64,000 nt of DNA from Seiridium cupressi (GCA_036674765.1 JARVKI010000133.1:1-64000), one strand, 5' to 3'. Counted from the first letter of the stretch, positions 22,021 through 34,352 are shown. Numbers and translations: made by a program. Notes: a model not told the origin generated them from the letters alone.

Positions 22021-23598
22021 ATGTCTTCCCGCGGTAGCACTAGGGGAGGCAGGGGCGCGCGATCCGCTCGCGGTGGTCGGGGTGCCTCGGCGACAGCAGC
22101 AGTCCCCTCTACTCGGCCCTCGATCGAAGGCGGCGGAGACGGCGACGCAGCGCCGACGAATGCGCCCACATCAGCAGCAGCGCAGGCCATTACGATAGAA
22201 TCGAGTCTTTCGGCTACAAACTCACCGGCGGCAACCCCTGCACCGTCAGCCCGGGGCGGCAGATTCAAGCCGAAAGCTGTGCGCAGAGATGCCACCGAGC
22301 GGCAGAAGCTGGAGGACCAACGGAATCGAGATTTGGCAGCAAAGATCAAAGTCGAAGAAAAAGAACAGAGAGACGCTGATCGAAGGGCACGAAGGGGCGG
22401 TAGGGGAAGAGGGAGAGGCGATGCCGGCTTTATTCGCAGAACGGTCACGGGAGGTGGTGTATTCTCCGGCATTGGTCAGGGTACGTGGATTTACTGCCCT
22501 ACGCTCGTCTTACAGCGTGACTGAAGACCTAACATTGATGCAGATATGGTCAGACAAGGGGGAGGGTCATGGGCCAGCTATGGAAGATCTGGAGTTAAGG
22601 CCGAAGGAAACTCTCAATACGGGCCCAGATACCACGACCGCCGAGTGAACGATTTGCGGGTCAACGTCGACACGCTTCGAGACACTGCCACCCCCGAGGT
22701 AGGGCTTGCAACTGGTTCTAAATCACCTGGTGTCCTGCCAATGGGCATTATCAGGGTCGAGCACAAGCAAGAAGAGGTCAAAGTCGCCACAAGCGCCGAG
22801 TTGGAGGCAGAGGAACAAGAAGACGACGATGACGACGAGCTTTTCGTGGGCGCTCAAGCTAGAATTCTGCTGCAGCATATTCAGATGGCCGACGACAACG
22901 AAGTTTGGAATGAAGGCTCAAAGCAACCGGAAGACGGGAACGTCGAGGTGAAACCCGAGCCCGGTACGGAAGGAGACGATGTCATGGATATCGATGATAT
23001 TCCAGTTAAGCCCAAGGCACCACCATCACCAGAATTGCAGAAGAAGCCTCTTGCTCAAGCTTTGGAGATGGATGCCAAAGCTAAAGCAAGGGAGAGAAAA
23101 CGTGAGAGGGTGTTACAGGATCCAGAGGTTCAGTCAGCAGCTCTCGATGCTGCGACAATGCTTGACGCACTGACTTTGAAAGATGGAGACGGCCAGGGCA
23201 AGGACAATCAGTTATTCTTGTTTCAGTTCCCCCCTATCCTGCCACCTTTACTACATCTCGATGCGGATGGCAGCGAAGTTGTGGACCTCGAGGATGGTGG
23301 AGCAGCACCAACTTCTACTAATTCGGCGCTGCCACCTAAAGGCGGCTACATTGGAAGGCTGAATGTACGAAAATCCGGCAAGATAGAGCTGGATTGGGGC
23401 GGGAGAATACTCGACCTTGGTATCGCTACAGAGACGGATTACTTGACCACGGCAATCATTGTGGACGAGCAGGAAAACGAGAGCCTGGGCAAGGCTACAG
23501 GTATGGGTAATGTCTATGGCAAATTTGTGGCGACTCCGGTCTTCCGAGAGGAAGATGATTGGAATCCGGATTTGGACACGCTAGGGCTGTCGGTCTGA
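22021..23598 (+). CDS. RPC53: DNA-directed RNA polymerase III subunit RPC4/RPC53
   Basis: Subunit of the TFIIF-like RPC53-RPC37 heterodimer of RNA polymerase III, involved in initiation and termination at tRNA and 5S genes. Exons are 22021-22480 and 22544-23598, giving 504 aa. The 63-nt intron falls in a Q-D junction (phase 1) just after the conserved VFSGIGQ segment. The N-terminus is an RGG-type arginine/glycine-rich tract, followed by a low-complexity Ala/Ser region and a highly charged helix rich in Arg and Glu (about 95-140). The middle is acidic. The C-terminal RPC4 domain shows LFLFQFPPILPP (near residue 377) and GYIGRLNVRKSGKIELDWGG (near 420), both diagnostic. The ATG at 22021 is directly followed by the RGG tract; a longer upstream frame is not needed. 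Confidence 0.93.
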
Positions 23599-24790
23599 GA
23601 GATGTCTGTTACTTTACCCTTGACGTGTTCTACGTGCCGATTAGCAACACATGGCAGACATTACTCAGAGTTCCGGGGCACCTAGGTACTTCGCAAGACG
23701 CTCGAAAGCGTCCGACGATATGAAACGATCGCCCAACTGCCATTTTTATCCAAGATGACGGTGGTGGCAATCGGCCTCCAATCTGGAAATTTTGGGCGAC
23801 ATAGATGGTACTGTGTATGATGTATAAACACCAACGGGGGGTTGCCATATCTGATGTCCCAACTATGCCCACTAATACCAACTGGCATGATCCATCCGTG
23901 ATACCAAAGCGCGGAATTCCATCGTTCTCAACAATTCTCGGGCTCTAAAAATTACAACGTCTCGATAGACCTCTTTTCCGGTACTTTAGAAGCCAACAGT
24001 GGTCTAGCTAGTTTTAAGCATCATTTAGTGAACAATTCTTCTCCGGCGTCGTCTACTTCCATTCTTACCTATAGGCATGTGTGTGGGGATATCGCGGGGG
24101 ACTAACGCCTGTGAGCTCCGTACCCACACCCCTGAGTATCATGATCTCGAGCTTCCGGCTGCCGGGTGGATCCTATACCAGAGCCATTATGGACATTGCC
24201 CCGTGGAGTGGCCCGCTTGCTCACCGATCAAGAGAAAAATCTTGTTTGGTGAAATGCTAGTGGAATCAGGGCCAGCAGCATCCGTGCATTCCCAATCCGA
24301 TGATTTCTGAGTCTATGGACGTCATGGTTGTCCAATCTCGGGGTTGACAGGATGTTCAGAGTGTGGATTGGGTTGACGTAGCTGGGATTCGGGGGAGAAG
24401 ACGGCGTTGCACTAGTCATCGTTCGGCCATGTCATATATTTCGAGGCGTAGGGAATTTCAACATTTCCCATGACTGAGATGCTTCAAAATCGGATCGACA
24501 GAGCGAACCTTATATGAAAAGGAAAGGAGAAAGAGGAATTAAGTGGTCACTGGTTGCATGGAGGCATACCATACATGCCCTTTGATTGTATTCATAGGCT
24601 CTATTCATTAGTTTCAATGGCAAATCTCCTCCCAGCCCAAGGGTATCAATACCTTTCCGATACGCCGACCGCCCTTTACTCCCGTCCGTTTTAAGACCCC
24701 GTGTGAAGACGAACCGACCAGTTACATATAGGCGTAAAGTCCTGAATATATACCACCACACCTGACGCTCCCTGGCGTCTTGCCTCGAGG
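23599..24790. other. Convergent 3' flanks of RPC53 and the PTH11-like gene
   Basis: 1.2 kb between two genes transcribed towards each other. It holds their 3' ends, and I see no further gene or repeat. Confidence 0.55.
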
Positions 24791-26194
24791 TCAAAAGCCG
24801 ATTCTGCTGTCTGACGGCATGTGCACCGGCTGCCTTGTCGCGAGCTCGACTTCCGAAGAACTCGCAGAGAGCGATAACGGCCAAGTATCCCTATGCACCG
24901 TGTGTCCGGGTAGGTGCGGCGATCGGGCGCCGTCGTTACCATACATCTCGCTATGTCTTTCTGCGTGCCGATGCCTGCTTCCCATATGCTTTGCGGAATC
25001 GTCCGTGATATCCCGGTCTTCCGAGGTTCGCTCAGTAATGCGCGACATCTGAAACGTATTCGATCTTTTGCTCTGGTCTATGGATGCGCCCAGGTCGGCC
25101 TGCTTTGCATGGGCCGCTTCGACATCAATACACGACATGTCCTTGGAGCCAAATCCTGGCATGCCATTAGGACGGGTCCCACGTGAGACCCCTTGTCCAT
25201 GCGACAAGGGGCCAGTTGGCCTACTGTTCTCGGTGGATTGGAAGCCAGTAATCCTCCAAGCACGTAATAATGGCCGGATCGTAACAAGACTGGAGGCGAC
25301 AATGGCTACACCCGGCTCTATCAGAGTCCAGACCATGGCATCCGTGGTAGCAACTGGCAACTAATTAGTTCGTCTACAAGGATATGTGCATGGTAGCAAC
25401 TTACATAGAAGATCTTCAAGATCTGTCAGGTCGGCCAAGAACTTTAGTCGGATCAGGGTCGCAATGCTAGCGAAGACCCCCAAACCCAATACGACCATGA
25501 CCGTTGCCTTGGCTTGCTTCGTCATCTTGACTTTCCATACCATCGGAATCGGTATCAACGCGTAAAACCAGTCTGTCAAGACCGTCAAAATGCTCAAGGA
25601 GTAAGCGGCATTGACGACTTGGTTAGCGTCGACACAGCTTGCCGTCTTGTCGTTAACGAGAATCCTGTAGTCCCATTGCGCTGCGACTGGGTTACACTGA
25701 AACAGATTCCAAAAGAAGAGAACAATACTCCAGACACTGACGACAAATACACTGCCGTATATCGTATATATGTATCGTTTCTGGGTCGCAAGTCGCAAGA
25801 GAAATATCCCAATAGAAAGCTTGATGAACATCATGTCCGCGATATAAGTCGCGGTCGCCAAGGCTTGATACTTGAGTGCTTCGATCTCGTGGAATTGGTC
25901 CAGGGATTTATTGTGCCTTCCGAGGCCATAATAGACACCCTGCAATATAAAAGCGCAGCTGACGGTATAGTTAATCTGGTAATGTTAATACCCACGACGA
26001 TATAGTAAAATATAGGTGCTCACCTGAGCGACCAACATAAGCCAATCATCCGCCCGGAATCCCTTCAACATTACGGCTCGCACGTATGTTCGCAAGAAAA
26101 CAGAGAGCCAGCTGAGAGCGAGGAAGGCGGCAGCTGTGCCGACAAGGGCGCCGCCCTTGCTCTCTGTGGACACATTAGGATCTTGGGCCGCCAT
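24791..26194 (-). CDS. PTH11-like / SAT4-type rhodopsin-domain membrane protein
   Basis: Seven-helix integral membrane protein of the large fungal family that includes the appressorium regulator Pth11, proposed to be GPCR-like sensors. Exons are 26194-26024, 25975-25405 and 25353-24791, giving 434 aa; introns are 48 and 51 nt and all junctions are GT-AG. The first helix is near residues 17-35, followed by the signature GFRADDWLML (about 45-54). Next comes YYGLGRH (about 70), then a helix with the family pattern MFIKLSIGIFLLRL. The loop CNPVAAQWD and the segment DWFYALIPIPMVWKVKM are also typical, and the last helices are near LGLGVFASIATLIRLK and IEPGVAIVASSL. The hydrophilic cytoplasmic tail (about 285-434) is Ser/Arg/His-rich. 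No CFEM domain precedes the helices. The ligand is unknown, and the family is highly expanded and variable. Confidence 0.88.
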
Positions 26195-29004
26195 GGAAGA
26201 AACCAGTCCTGCCAGAGGCGCTTCCGAATCGATACGACAGGAGTTGCGTTCGCAGTTGTCTTTGCGCCTACAGTCCACACATGACAATGCGGCGAACAAC
26301 AACCATTTACGAACGACCAAACCTAAACGGCAGCCTTCCGGCACCATGAAAGGGCTGGGCTTCCATATTATGGCTGCGCAGGCATGCCGTCAGTTACACC
26401 TCGGGCCATGCCGATTAGACCCTGCACCCGTGGTGGCTCCTCGGCCTGCGGCTACATAGCATGTTTGCCAAGCCATCGAGGTACGTACCTCAGGAGGGGG
26501 AGAAGGCCGTGTGTCAGAGGTATTCTGACTATTGCGGTCGCGAGACCAGCCGCTATGGGTTTTCAATCTAGAGCAATGCTGGCGACTCAGCTGAAATGGT
26601 TTTGCTGTGTACCATAGTAGGGCCCCCGGCCCACATTCGGCGAGTGGGGAGCTTCCCGAGAATGCAAGGAGAACGACCTTCCCATGTAGAGATCAGGCGA
26701 GGATCCTTATTCGGAGTCATGCATCGCCCTTGCATGGAACACTTCCAAATAAGTTTCCCTTACGCCATTGTGTCAGGAGTGCCCGGCCCAGTTTCCCTTC
26801 CGACGCACGACAGCGATCTGCGACGGGTCCTATGGCTAATTCCCATGTCGCCGGAAGATACTTGCTGCTTGCTGCTTGGTGGCTTGAGATGAACCTTGCT
26901 GTGCTATCTATCGGTCTCGCTTCGCCAGCGTTAGCCGAGACTCCAGGCCAATATAATAAATGGGACGGTAAATGATGTTATCTGTACGTTAGATTGGAAG
27001 CAGAATGGACGTTTCGATAAGCTAGGGTGGTCTGGTAGGTCTCTCTTTGTTCGTCTAAAATGCAACGTTCTTCTTCCGGCAGGTATTCCGACCCTTATTT
27101 AGGTCAACTCCATCACCGGCCGCGACTCTGCGTTAGCAAGTATTTAGAATGATTCAGAGCATCGTAAACCCACCTCCGGCCATCTCCTCCGAAGATGGCT
27201 GCGGAGAGGAGCCCAAAGAAGTTTGGTTAGCTTACTGTTTCAGACTATCATCCTTCAGCGCCGCAGCTATGCAGTGGAGATCAGGTTCAGCACAGCGTGC
27301 ACCTCATGCCCTGAGGTCTTCCACCACAGTTGCTCTACAGCGCATGATCATGTCGAAGCAATGCAAACCAGAATGGGTACATGGACCGATGAAACTGACG
27401 GCCGGCTTACGGACAACAGCACGGATAGAAGCGTGTTGAACAAGTCAATCAATGCCATCGCGACGGCCGCCAGGCAGTATCAACCCGCATCAGCCAAGGG
27501 CAGAAATAGATGGCCGGCTGCAACGATGGACGACAAATTCAGCAGCTAGTTTGGTCCGACTCCTCGGTGTCCAGCCAATGCGAGAGAGAGTTGTTCTAGA
27601 TATGCGAACACTAAGTATGTTGATGCAAATGTATTATCCCTGCTGGTCCACGGCTGAACGGCGCCGTCTCCCCGCATGTCGTCCCGCACGTTTATGGATT
27701 TGCAGCGAGCTTACATGACGCAATGCACAGCGAGATGCCATCGTTCTATTTGATCGGGAAGCACTACCTATTGGAACAAACTCTGGACATGCCGCATTGC
27801 AAGCTCACCGAAGCCAAGGACTAGACACTTCTCGCGCCGGACTTCTGAAGAACTACTACAATCTAGTTAGCTAATAACTAAATTAGACTACCTAGACTAG
27901 CATTTGCAGTTCGGGTCACTCGGTCAGTCACTGACTAGTTACATTGTATGATCCCTGTATAACCCGGGCTTCAGCTCTCACCGACCACGCCATGGGCGTT
28001 TCATCTCAAGTGCTCCTCCAGACAAGCAATCACCAACAGCGCACACTAACGACGCCCCGGTCTGAGAGTCTCTCCGTCACAGAAGCAAGCGCAGTTCCCA
28101 AGGCTTGACGCCGTCATACACCTTTCCCCTTTGAGCCTCTGCCTTTGTCCCGGGAGTTTGGTTGACATCTCTGTTGGCGACAGCCAGGTTGGCTTCTTTC
28201 ATATGCGTCGGAGAACTCGTTTGTGACGACCATTCTCGAGCAGTGGCACCTCCACGGCTAGCTTTTACGCGGGATGCTTGTATATCCGCGTGTCTGGTTC
28301 CTGGGCATCCTCACCCAACTTATGCCTCCATGGCAATAAAATCATGCCGTACCTAAAACTGATAGGCTGCGCGTTCATTATTGCGAGCCGCCTAGGCCGC
28401 CGACACCGGGAACTTCTCTCAGCTGTGTGGCCTGAATCAGGCTGGTTGAAATGGGCAGCATTTGCACAGACGCCATCGCTAGGCCTGGTATCGCTGAGTT
28501 TGGTGAAGAGGTCGTCGGGAACTCCTTTGTGATCAATTCTCTGACGTTTTAGCATTCCGGCATTATGTGGAAATGGCAATCCTTTGCGAACACTTACTTA
28601 TGTAACTTGGGGATCGCATCCTGAAAGGCTGGTTCCCTGGTGCGTCATAGAGCTCACCAACAGTAGCTGGTCAAACGGAATTGATGGACCAAGCTGCCGT
28701 CGCAAACGTTGCTGTTCGTATCTCCATGAGAAACTTCCGCTTCCGAATCCCGCGCTTCCGTCCATCGTGGATGGCCAACCCGCTCCGGCCCTGCTGAGCC
28801 CCGCACCTCCGAGTGGAACATTTAAGCCCGTTTTTTATCAAGTCGCTCACCTGAGTGACTTAGAATAGCCTCAAGTTATAGAAGACATTTTATTCTGCGC
28901 TTTGGAGGGATCAGAGTTCGGATAGAGGGAACACGGCTATACTGCCCATTTTATATCATATCAATACCAAAAGCTCAGTCTGGTTTCAACACGTGATAGA
29001 GACC
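26195..29004. other. 2.8-kb gene-poor interval
   Basis: Divergent spacer between the PTH11-like gene and BNA7. Only short frames with non-ATG starts occur and none resembles a known protein. Around 27850-27945 there are several CTAG-containing near-repeats (CTAGTTAGCTAATAAC, CTAGACTAGC, CTAGTTAC). The promoters of both genes lie at its ends. Confidence 0.55.
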
Positions 29005-29921
29005 ATGGCCTCCTCTCTAGCTTACGAGGTCCACCATTACGGCAAGGACAGCGAGCTCCAAAGAGTGGGCGTATGGAAAACATCAGATACCGAGCTCCAA
29101 AGCTCGGAAACGTGGATCATGTAGCTCTCCTCCTGTTCAGCCCTGCGTAAGCTTGATTCCTGACGAAACGCAGTTATATCCACGGAGGCGCATGGCGAGA
29201 CTTCCGCATAGATCACAAGACCCTCACGCCCACCATCAACGCCATCCTCTCATCCCAGGATGCCGGCAAGACATCGATAGCAGGCTTCGCGTCGATCGAC
29301 TACCGGCTGAGCCCGCACCCGAGCTTTCCCCAGGATCCCGAGAAGACGCCCAGCCAAGAGTATCGGAAAGCGTTTCATCCCGACCATATCCACGACGTGT
29401 GGTCTGCGCTGGGCCTCTTGCAGAAGACGTACGGCTTCGGCAGTAATTACGTCCTTCTGGGGCATTCTGCGGGCGCAACGCTCGCGCTGCAGCTGCTCAT
29501 GGGATCTACAGCATTGAAAGGGGCTCCGGTGCCGTCTGATGTCATGCGGCCGCGTGCTATCATTGGCCTGGAGGGGATATATGATCTGCAGGGCCTTGTA
29601 GACCGTCATGGGCCAGCGTATGGCGAGCTTTTCGAAGGCGCGTTTGGCGAGGCCACAAACTGGAGCGATGTGTCCCCAATGAAGTATGAGAATGACTTCA
29701 AATCAGATTGGAAAGAAGGGGAGCTCGTGGTTTTAGCCTGGGGGCCGGATGATGAGCTCATTGACGAGCCGGAGATTCAGGGCATGAATAAGAGACTGAT
29801 CGAGGATAAAGTGAGAACTTTAGTGTTCAAGGATTTGAAGGGAACGCATGATGGTATGTGGGAAGACGGGAAGCCCTTCGCAGACACCATCTTAAAGACA
29901 TTAAGTGCGCTCAAGAAGTAG
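29005..29921 (+). CDS. BNA7: Kynurenine formamidase (N-formylkynurenine hydrolase)
   Basis: Alpha/beta hydrolase that converts N-formyl-L-kynurenine to kynurenine and formate, the second step of tryptophan degradation towards NAD. Exons are 29005-29120 and 29174-29921, giving 287 aa. The 53-nt intron splits an Ile codon just before YIHGGAWRD, the oxyanion-hole motif HGGxW (about residue 42). The nucleophile elbow is GHSAG (Ser near 135). The likely acid is in WGPDDELID (near 232) and the catalytic His in KGTHDGMW (near 261). The donor reads GTAGCT, a weak match to consensus, but the reading frame and the family alignment demand it. A 12-bp direct repeat (CGAGCTCCAAAG at 29052 and 29091) in exon 1 duplicates an ELQ tripeptide in frame. 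An arylformamidase-like esterase is the only reasonable alternative. Confidence 0.88.
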
Positions 29922-30533
29922 ACGCAATTATCAGGTACGAAAAGGTTGGGTGATGGCCTCAAGTCCACAAGTACCAGCTTGTTTGATGACTCGATGTTGG
30001 CGGGGAGATATGGAATGATAAATGTCAAACATGAACTACTTGGGACTTATGGGTTGAGCCTCCCAAGTGCAAGCTGATGCTGTATTTATAACCATTTGCT
30101 GCTCCTCTTGAATAGCCGTGATTGTATCACCAGGAATTGATTGCTGAACGGACGACAAGACATCGAAGAGGTTCTAGTTGACTGGATGGTATTAGCAGAG
30201 GTGATGTCGCAATATGAGATAGGATCTGTCATAATGCAGAGTGACGAGTGTACCACTGCGGCAATATCGTTATAGAACAACTGTTCACTTTTATCAAATT
30301 GTAAATCTTATAGACAAATCATATCCTTTGATGGCGATGTGAATCGAGGACCTTAGTTCTGCCCTCTCAACCGGACGCCGTGCCTTGCTTTGTTCCAATA
30401 CATTCAAAATCGCAAGCTCCAATAGAGTTCGTAATTACACATGTTCCTGAACTCCCCAACCCTGTACGCCTAAAGCTTGAAGTTGAGACTTAAAAAACTA
30501 ACCATAAGTTTGCTGGGTGCGGTCCCTGGTGCT
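29922..30533. other. Convergent 3' flanks of BNA7 and DUG3
   Basis: 612 bp between two genes that end towards each other. Nothing beyond presumed untranslated and terminator sequence is visible. Confidence 0.55.
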
Positions 30534-32173
30534 CTAGATGGCCAATCCCAGTATTCTTTTTGCTTTTTCGCTGTTACCATATTCACTGGTCCGTGTGGGT
30601 GGACTGTCAGGCACTTGTGGTTGTTGCCCTTCCGAGTCAAGATATTCCGTAGGATGTGGCCATTCTCCGGTCATCAACGAGCGACGCTTCTTCTTGATGT
30701 TACCCTGACTCGCCTTCTTGGCACCTATTTCCGGCCGTGCCGTAGGCGTCTTCGCTGCCGCCCATGAATCTAAATTACCATCACTAGCCTGGACACCGGC
30801 CAACGGCGACTTAGCACGAGCGACGACTGGTATCGCCAGGTCATTAGCTTCCAAAGTCTTGCTACGGAGGTGTGTTGGAATCAGAGGACCAAACGGTCTT
30901 TTCTGAAGCTCGGGCTCGTTTGCAGGTGTAGCAAGACCACTGTCGCTCACGGCCGGTGCAGTTTTTTCATTGGTCGTGAGTCCCTTCGTTGTTGCGAATG
31001 CCGATGATCGCTTGTGATAAGGATCTCTCTCCAGGAAGCCGTCCTCAATAGGGTGAACCATGACTGATTGATGGTGGATGGTTAATATCGAGTTCGTGGG
31101 GACGTTTACCCAATTTTCTGCGTTTGGTCAATATATAAAGGAGAGGATTTGGCCCATCGCGTTTTCTTACCACGCTCAAAGGTTAGAGGCTCACTAGCCA
31201 CAAGGACAATATCGGCGCCTTTATCCCGCCTTTCCATCTGATAATCACGGCCGCTGGAAGGGTTTGGAGTAGGCTTGCTTTCCCATTGAGTTCCAGAGGA
31301 ATAGTAGAGACTTGCGGCTTCGTCCGTCTTACTACTCACATATCGGGTGCAGATAATGCTGTGACCGTCGGTGATGGCAAAGTTGAGCAAACTGCGAGTG
31401 TCGACATTTTCGCTTTGTACAATGCTTTCGGGTATGCTCATAGTAAGCTCATTGATGACCTCGATCGTCTGTAGCAAAGCCTTCCTCAGTATTGACGGAC
31501 TGAAACCTTCCTCGGGCTGTGAGCTTGGATCAACGCCCAGTCTTTCCAGTCTGTCCAGAAACAGTGCAAAGGCCCACTCGCTATCAGTGCCTCCCTGTAC
31601 GAAAAGATACCATTTGTCGTGTAACTTCTCCCCGAGTCTTCTTTTGATGTACTTCCATCCGCCCAGACCGCCATTGTGCATCCACATCAGACTGCCATGG
31701 TAGAAGGGATGGCAGTTGTCCTCGGAAAGGGAACCTTCCGTCGTGGCCCGGACGTGCGCGAAAACCAACCGGGACGCCGTTTTCGAGGCAATGCGCTGAA
31801 GATTGGTGCAGTTCCAAGCGGGAATAGTGGATGTGAAGAGGCAGGGGGCAGCCCCTAATTTTGGATCGGTGTACCAGCCAATACCAAAACCGTCGGCATT
31901 GTTCTGACCTCTTCTTGTGTCCTAGGTCAAATATGGTCCGTCAGCTTCTCGTGTGATTAACAGCCGGGGGAGTGCCGGGAACGCTTACGAGTCGCAGTCG
32001 GGAGTCGAATGACTGTTTGAGGATTGAATGTGTCGGATCTAGGATGAGCTTCGAGAGCAGAATCTCGTCGCTGCCCCGGTAAACCTGCAAAGACGGGAGG
32101 GAAATGGTTAGACATGGACGGAAACAGCGATAGCTCGCGTGACCGCAGTGAGACTCACCAGAAAGCGGCACAT
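30534..32173 (-). CDS. DUG3: Glutamine amidotransferase-like Dug3, glutathione degradation
   Basis: Class-II (Ntn-type) amidotransferase fold protein. In yeast, Dug3 with Dug2 cleaves the gamma-glutamyl bond of glutathione in the cytosol. Exons are 32173-32159, 32084-31989, 31921-31171 and 31117-30534, giving 481 aa; introns are 74, 67 and 53 nt, all GT-AG. Exon 1 is only 15 nt (MCRFL) but carries the start and the catalytic Cys2, which becomes N-terminal after Met removal. Typical GATase motifs follow: NNADGFGIGWY (about 43-53), FAHVRATTEG (about 85) and the WMHNGGLGGW segment (about 107). Next come the GGTDSEWAFALF segment (about 130) and a late NWVNVPTNSILTI strand. The C-terminal ~150 residues after VMVHPIEDGFLERDPYHKR are a fungal low-complexity extension with proline/lysine-rich patches. 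Confidence 0.92.
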
Positions 32174-33695
32174 TGCGATCGCAACGAGTCGTAGGCTGTT
32201 CAATTTCTGACGGCCAGTGCGATCATGATATTAAAAGCGAGCGCCCGTTTGCAGTGACTCTATGTGGGGAGACAAGAGCTGGTAAGGGCAATCTCTAGCG
32301 CAGGTTGTGTCGCTGTTGCCTGTTTCGTTTTTTGCATGTATGTCTTGCCCAAGAGAACTTTGGAACTTTCTGCGAATGTTTTTGGGTCGAATCGGCCACC
32401 TTTCGGCGAGTGCACCCTGGCAGGGCTGACGGAATGGACGATGGGGATGACGCGAGATTGGTTGGAATTGGGTTTCCGCGTCTGCAAGACCCTTGGGCAT
32501 CCTTGGAAGAAGCATGGGCCAGCACTCCGTTTTGGGGACCCAGGGGCAGAAATGGGGCAGATGGGGCGTCCCGGCTGAACACCAATAGTGGATTCCAGCC
32601 CTGCCAGGGATCAATGCCAGCCCTTCAGCTTCCCCTGTGGCGCCGGCGTTTGGTGCACTGCCGTTGGGTACTTGCATGACTGACTCAGCCTGACGACAAA
32701 GCAGACGTGGACAAATTCCAAGCTTCTTCTGAACCTGGGTTCTAGGCGCGATAAGAAATCGGAATCGGTCTTCATCGCGAAACAAACTCACCCAAGCAAT
32801 TTTCTGGCTTCACTAGCTCTGCTTAGTGTAACTGTTGTACGGCGGTCAGCATGCTATTGCTCACGTGGAAAACCGGGGACAAGACATTGGATCTCGTCAA
32901 ACGTTTGACGACGTCTGTTAGAAACAGCTCGTTTGGTAGCCGATCAAAATTGTGAGTACAGGAAAACGTGGATACCGGCAGATGGCCCTGGAACGCCACG
33001 CTATCTCTGGCTGTTTGCCCAATGCACCACAAATTGCTCGTGTCGAATGAGCAACTTTACTTTCATCGATCGACATCGTACCAGAAGTCCGAGTACGTCC
33101 GAGACTAGGCCATGCAGCTACCCGCTGTCATACCCACGACCTTTTATTGTCACCTCCTGGATGCGGTGAGCATACGTGTAGTCACTACATGTAACTTGTT
33201 CTACATGACCCAACATAGAGACCCTAGAACGTGGTCGCCAGCACACAACAGAAACAGTCAACTTCGTGCACAGGCGTAGGAAGCAGAGCTGACCTCGGCT
33301 AGCCTAATTATTCAAACAGCTATGAATCAACTCCAATGGATATTAATGATATTAAGCGTGTTGATTATCTCTAGACGCCCTTCTTGAATATGGCAATAAC
33401 TCTGTCTAATGTAGCAATCGGCAACCCAGGATCAAGTCCGTCTAGTCGAAAACAGAATGAGCCATTCTTCGTCTCGAGGACAAGCAAAAAAAAACAATTT
33501 GGCTTTTCCTTGAGAACGCCGTGCTTCCTGTTCCAAACCATCTTTGCGCCAGCTGTGAGATATCTTTCCGTGCCCATCTATGAAGATCATTCTCTCGACG
33601 TAGCAAAATCAATACGTAAGCACGCTTTTCGTGCTCAATAATACCCGCTGCCCACCAAACGACAGGTCCTGCCTCTAAATCCACGCCTTTGTTGT
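32174..33695. other. Upstream region of DUG3, downstream of the F-box-like gene
   Basis: 1.5 kb with several overlapping frames on both strands. The longest minus-strand frame (32231-32791) opens without an ATG and is probably leader or promoter sequence of DUG3. No gene is recognised. Confidence 0.5.
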
Positions 33696-34352
33696 CTAGA
33701 AAACACTGACAGCGCTCACGTCCCCTATCTCGCCCTCGTACTTCTGTCCTAGGGCGGTACCAGCTGCTTTCATCATGCCCGACTGCAGCCACTTTGCGTA
33801 ACACTCAAACCCACTGGTGCTTCCAGAAACTTTCGCTTTTCTGACTCCTCGGATGTCTTCGAAGAGCTCCAGTACCTCTCTACCAGCGCAGCGGTATTCT
33901 GCTTGCCACACCTCGATATCGACCTGCTCCAGCCCACTGAAGGCTTGAGTCGCCTCTTCCCTTGTGAAAACAGGCGCGGTGTCCAGGCGAACGCGGAGCT
34001 TGAAACGCCGGATTATGGACGCCATCTCGGAAGATGAGACGGGCGAATAGTTTTGGCGTAAACGCGGGAAGGAGGTCAGGAGAGACTGATGGGCCATGAA
34101 GATGTTTAGGCGATAGAGCATTGGGTGAGCCTCGAAGTAGGTCTGCCGGCATACGGAGATAATCTGGGGATAAACTTTGGGGTCCGTTGGGTGGGAGTGG
34201 CCGGATACATTGACGGGATCAAGCAAGCGAAGAAGGTATGTGTAGATCTCCCAGCGCAGCTCAACGGGGAGCGTTAAAAAGGCCGGCAAGCTGCGATGAG
34301 CATGTTGTTGGACCTCTAATGTGTAGGGGGTGATGGCGTTGTTGGCATCCAT
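33696..34352 (-). CDS. Small F-box-like hypothetical protein
   Basis: Intronless 218-aa frame with a proper ATG. Residues about 21-45 (LPAFLTLPVELRWEIYTYLL) resemble the F-box-like motif that opens many fungal hypothetical proteins and can bind Skp1 in SCF ubiquitin ligases. It is followed by QIISVCRQTYFEAHPMLYRLNIF, the Cys-Arg-Gln segment characteristic of this group. The rest is mixed alpha/beta with no catalytic motif, and no substrate-binding repeat is visible. Similar short proteins are numerous, variable and uncharacterised in ascomycetes. The function is unknown, and the F-box assignment is inference from the motif pair. Confidence 0.7.
   Translation of the reverse strand: MDANNAITPYTLEVQQHAHRSLPAFLTLPVELRWEIYTYLLRLLDPVNVSGHSHPTDPKVYPQIISVCRQTYFEAHPMLYRLNIFMAHQSLLTSFPRLRQNYSPVSSSEMASIIRRFKLRVRLDTAPVFTREEATQAFSGLEQVDIEVWQAEYRCAGREVLELFEDIRGVRKAKVSGSTSGFECYAKWLQSGMMKAAGTALGQKYEGEIGDVSAVSVF

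Noticed and set aside
32231..32791. 186-codon minus-strand frame just upstream of DUG3
   Set aside because: It opens on TTG rather than ATG, overlaps frames on the other strand, and lies where the DUG3 leader or promoter must be.
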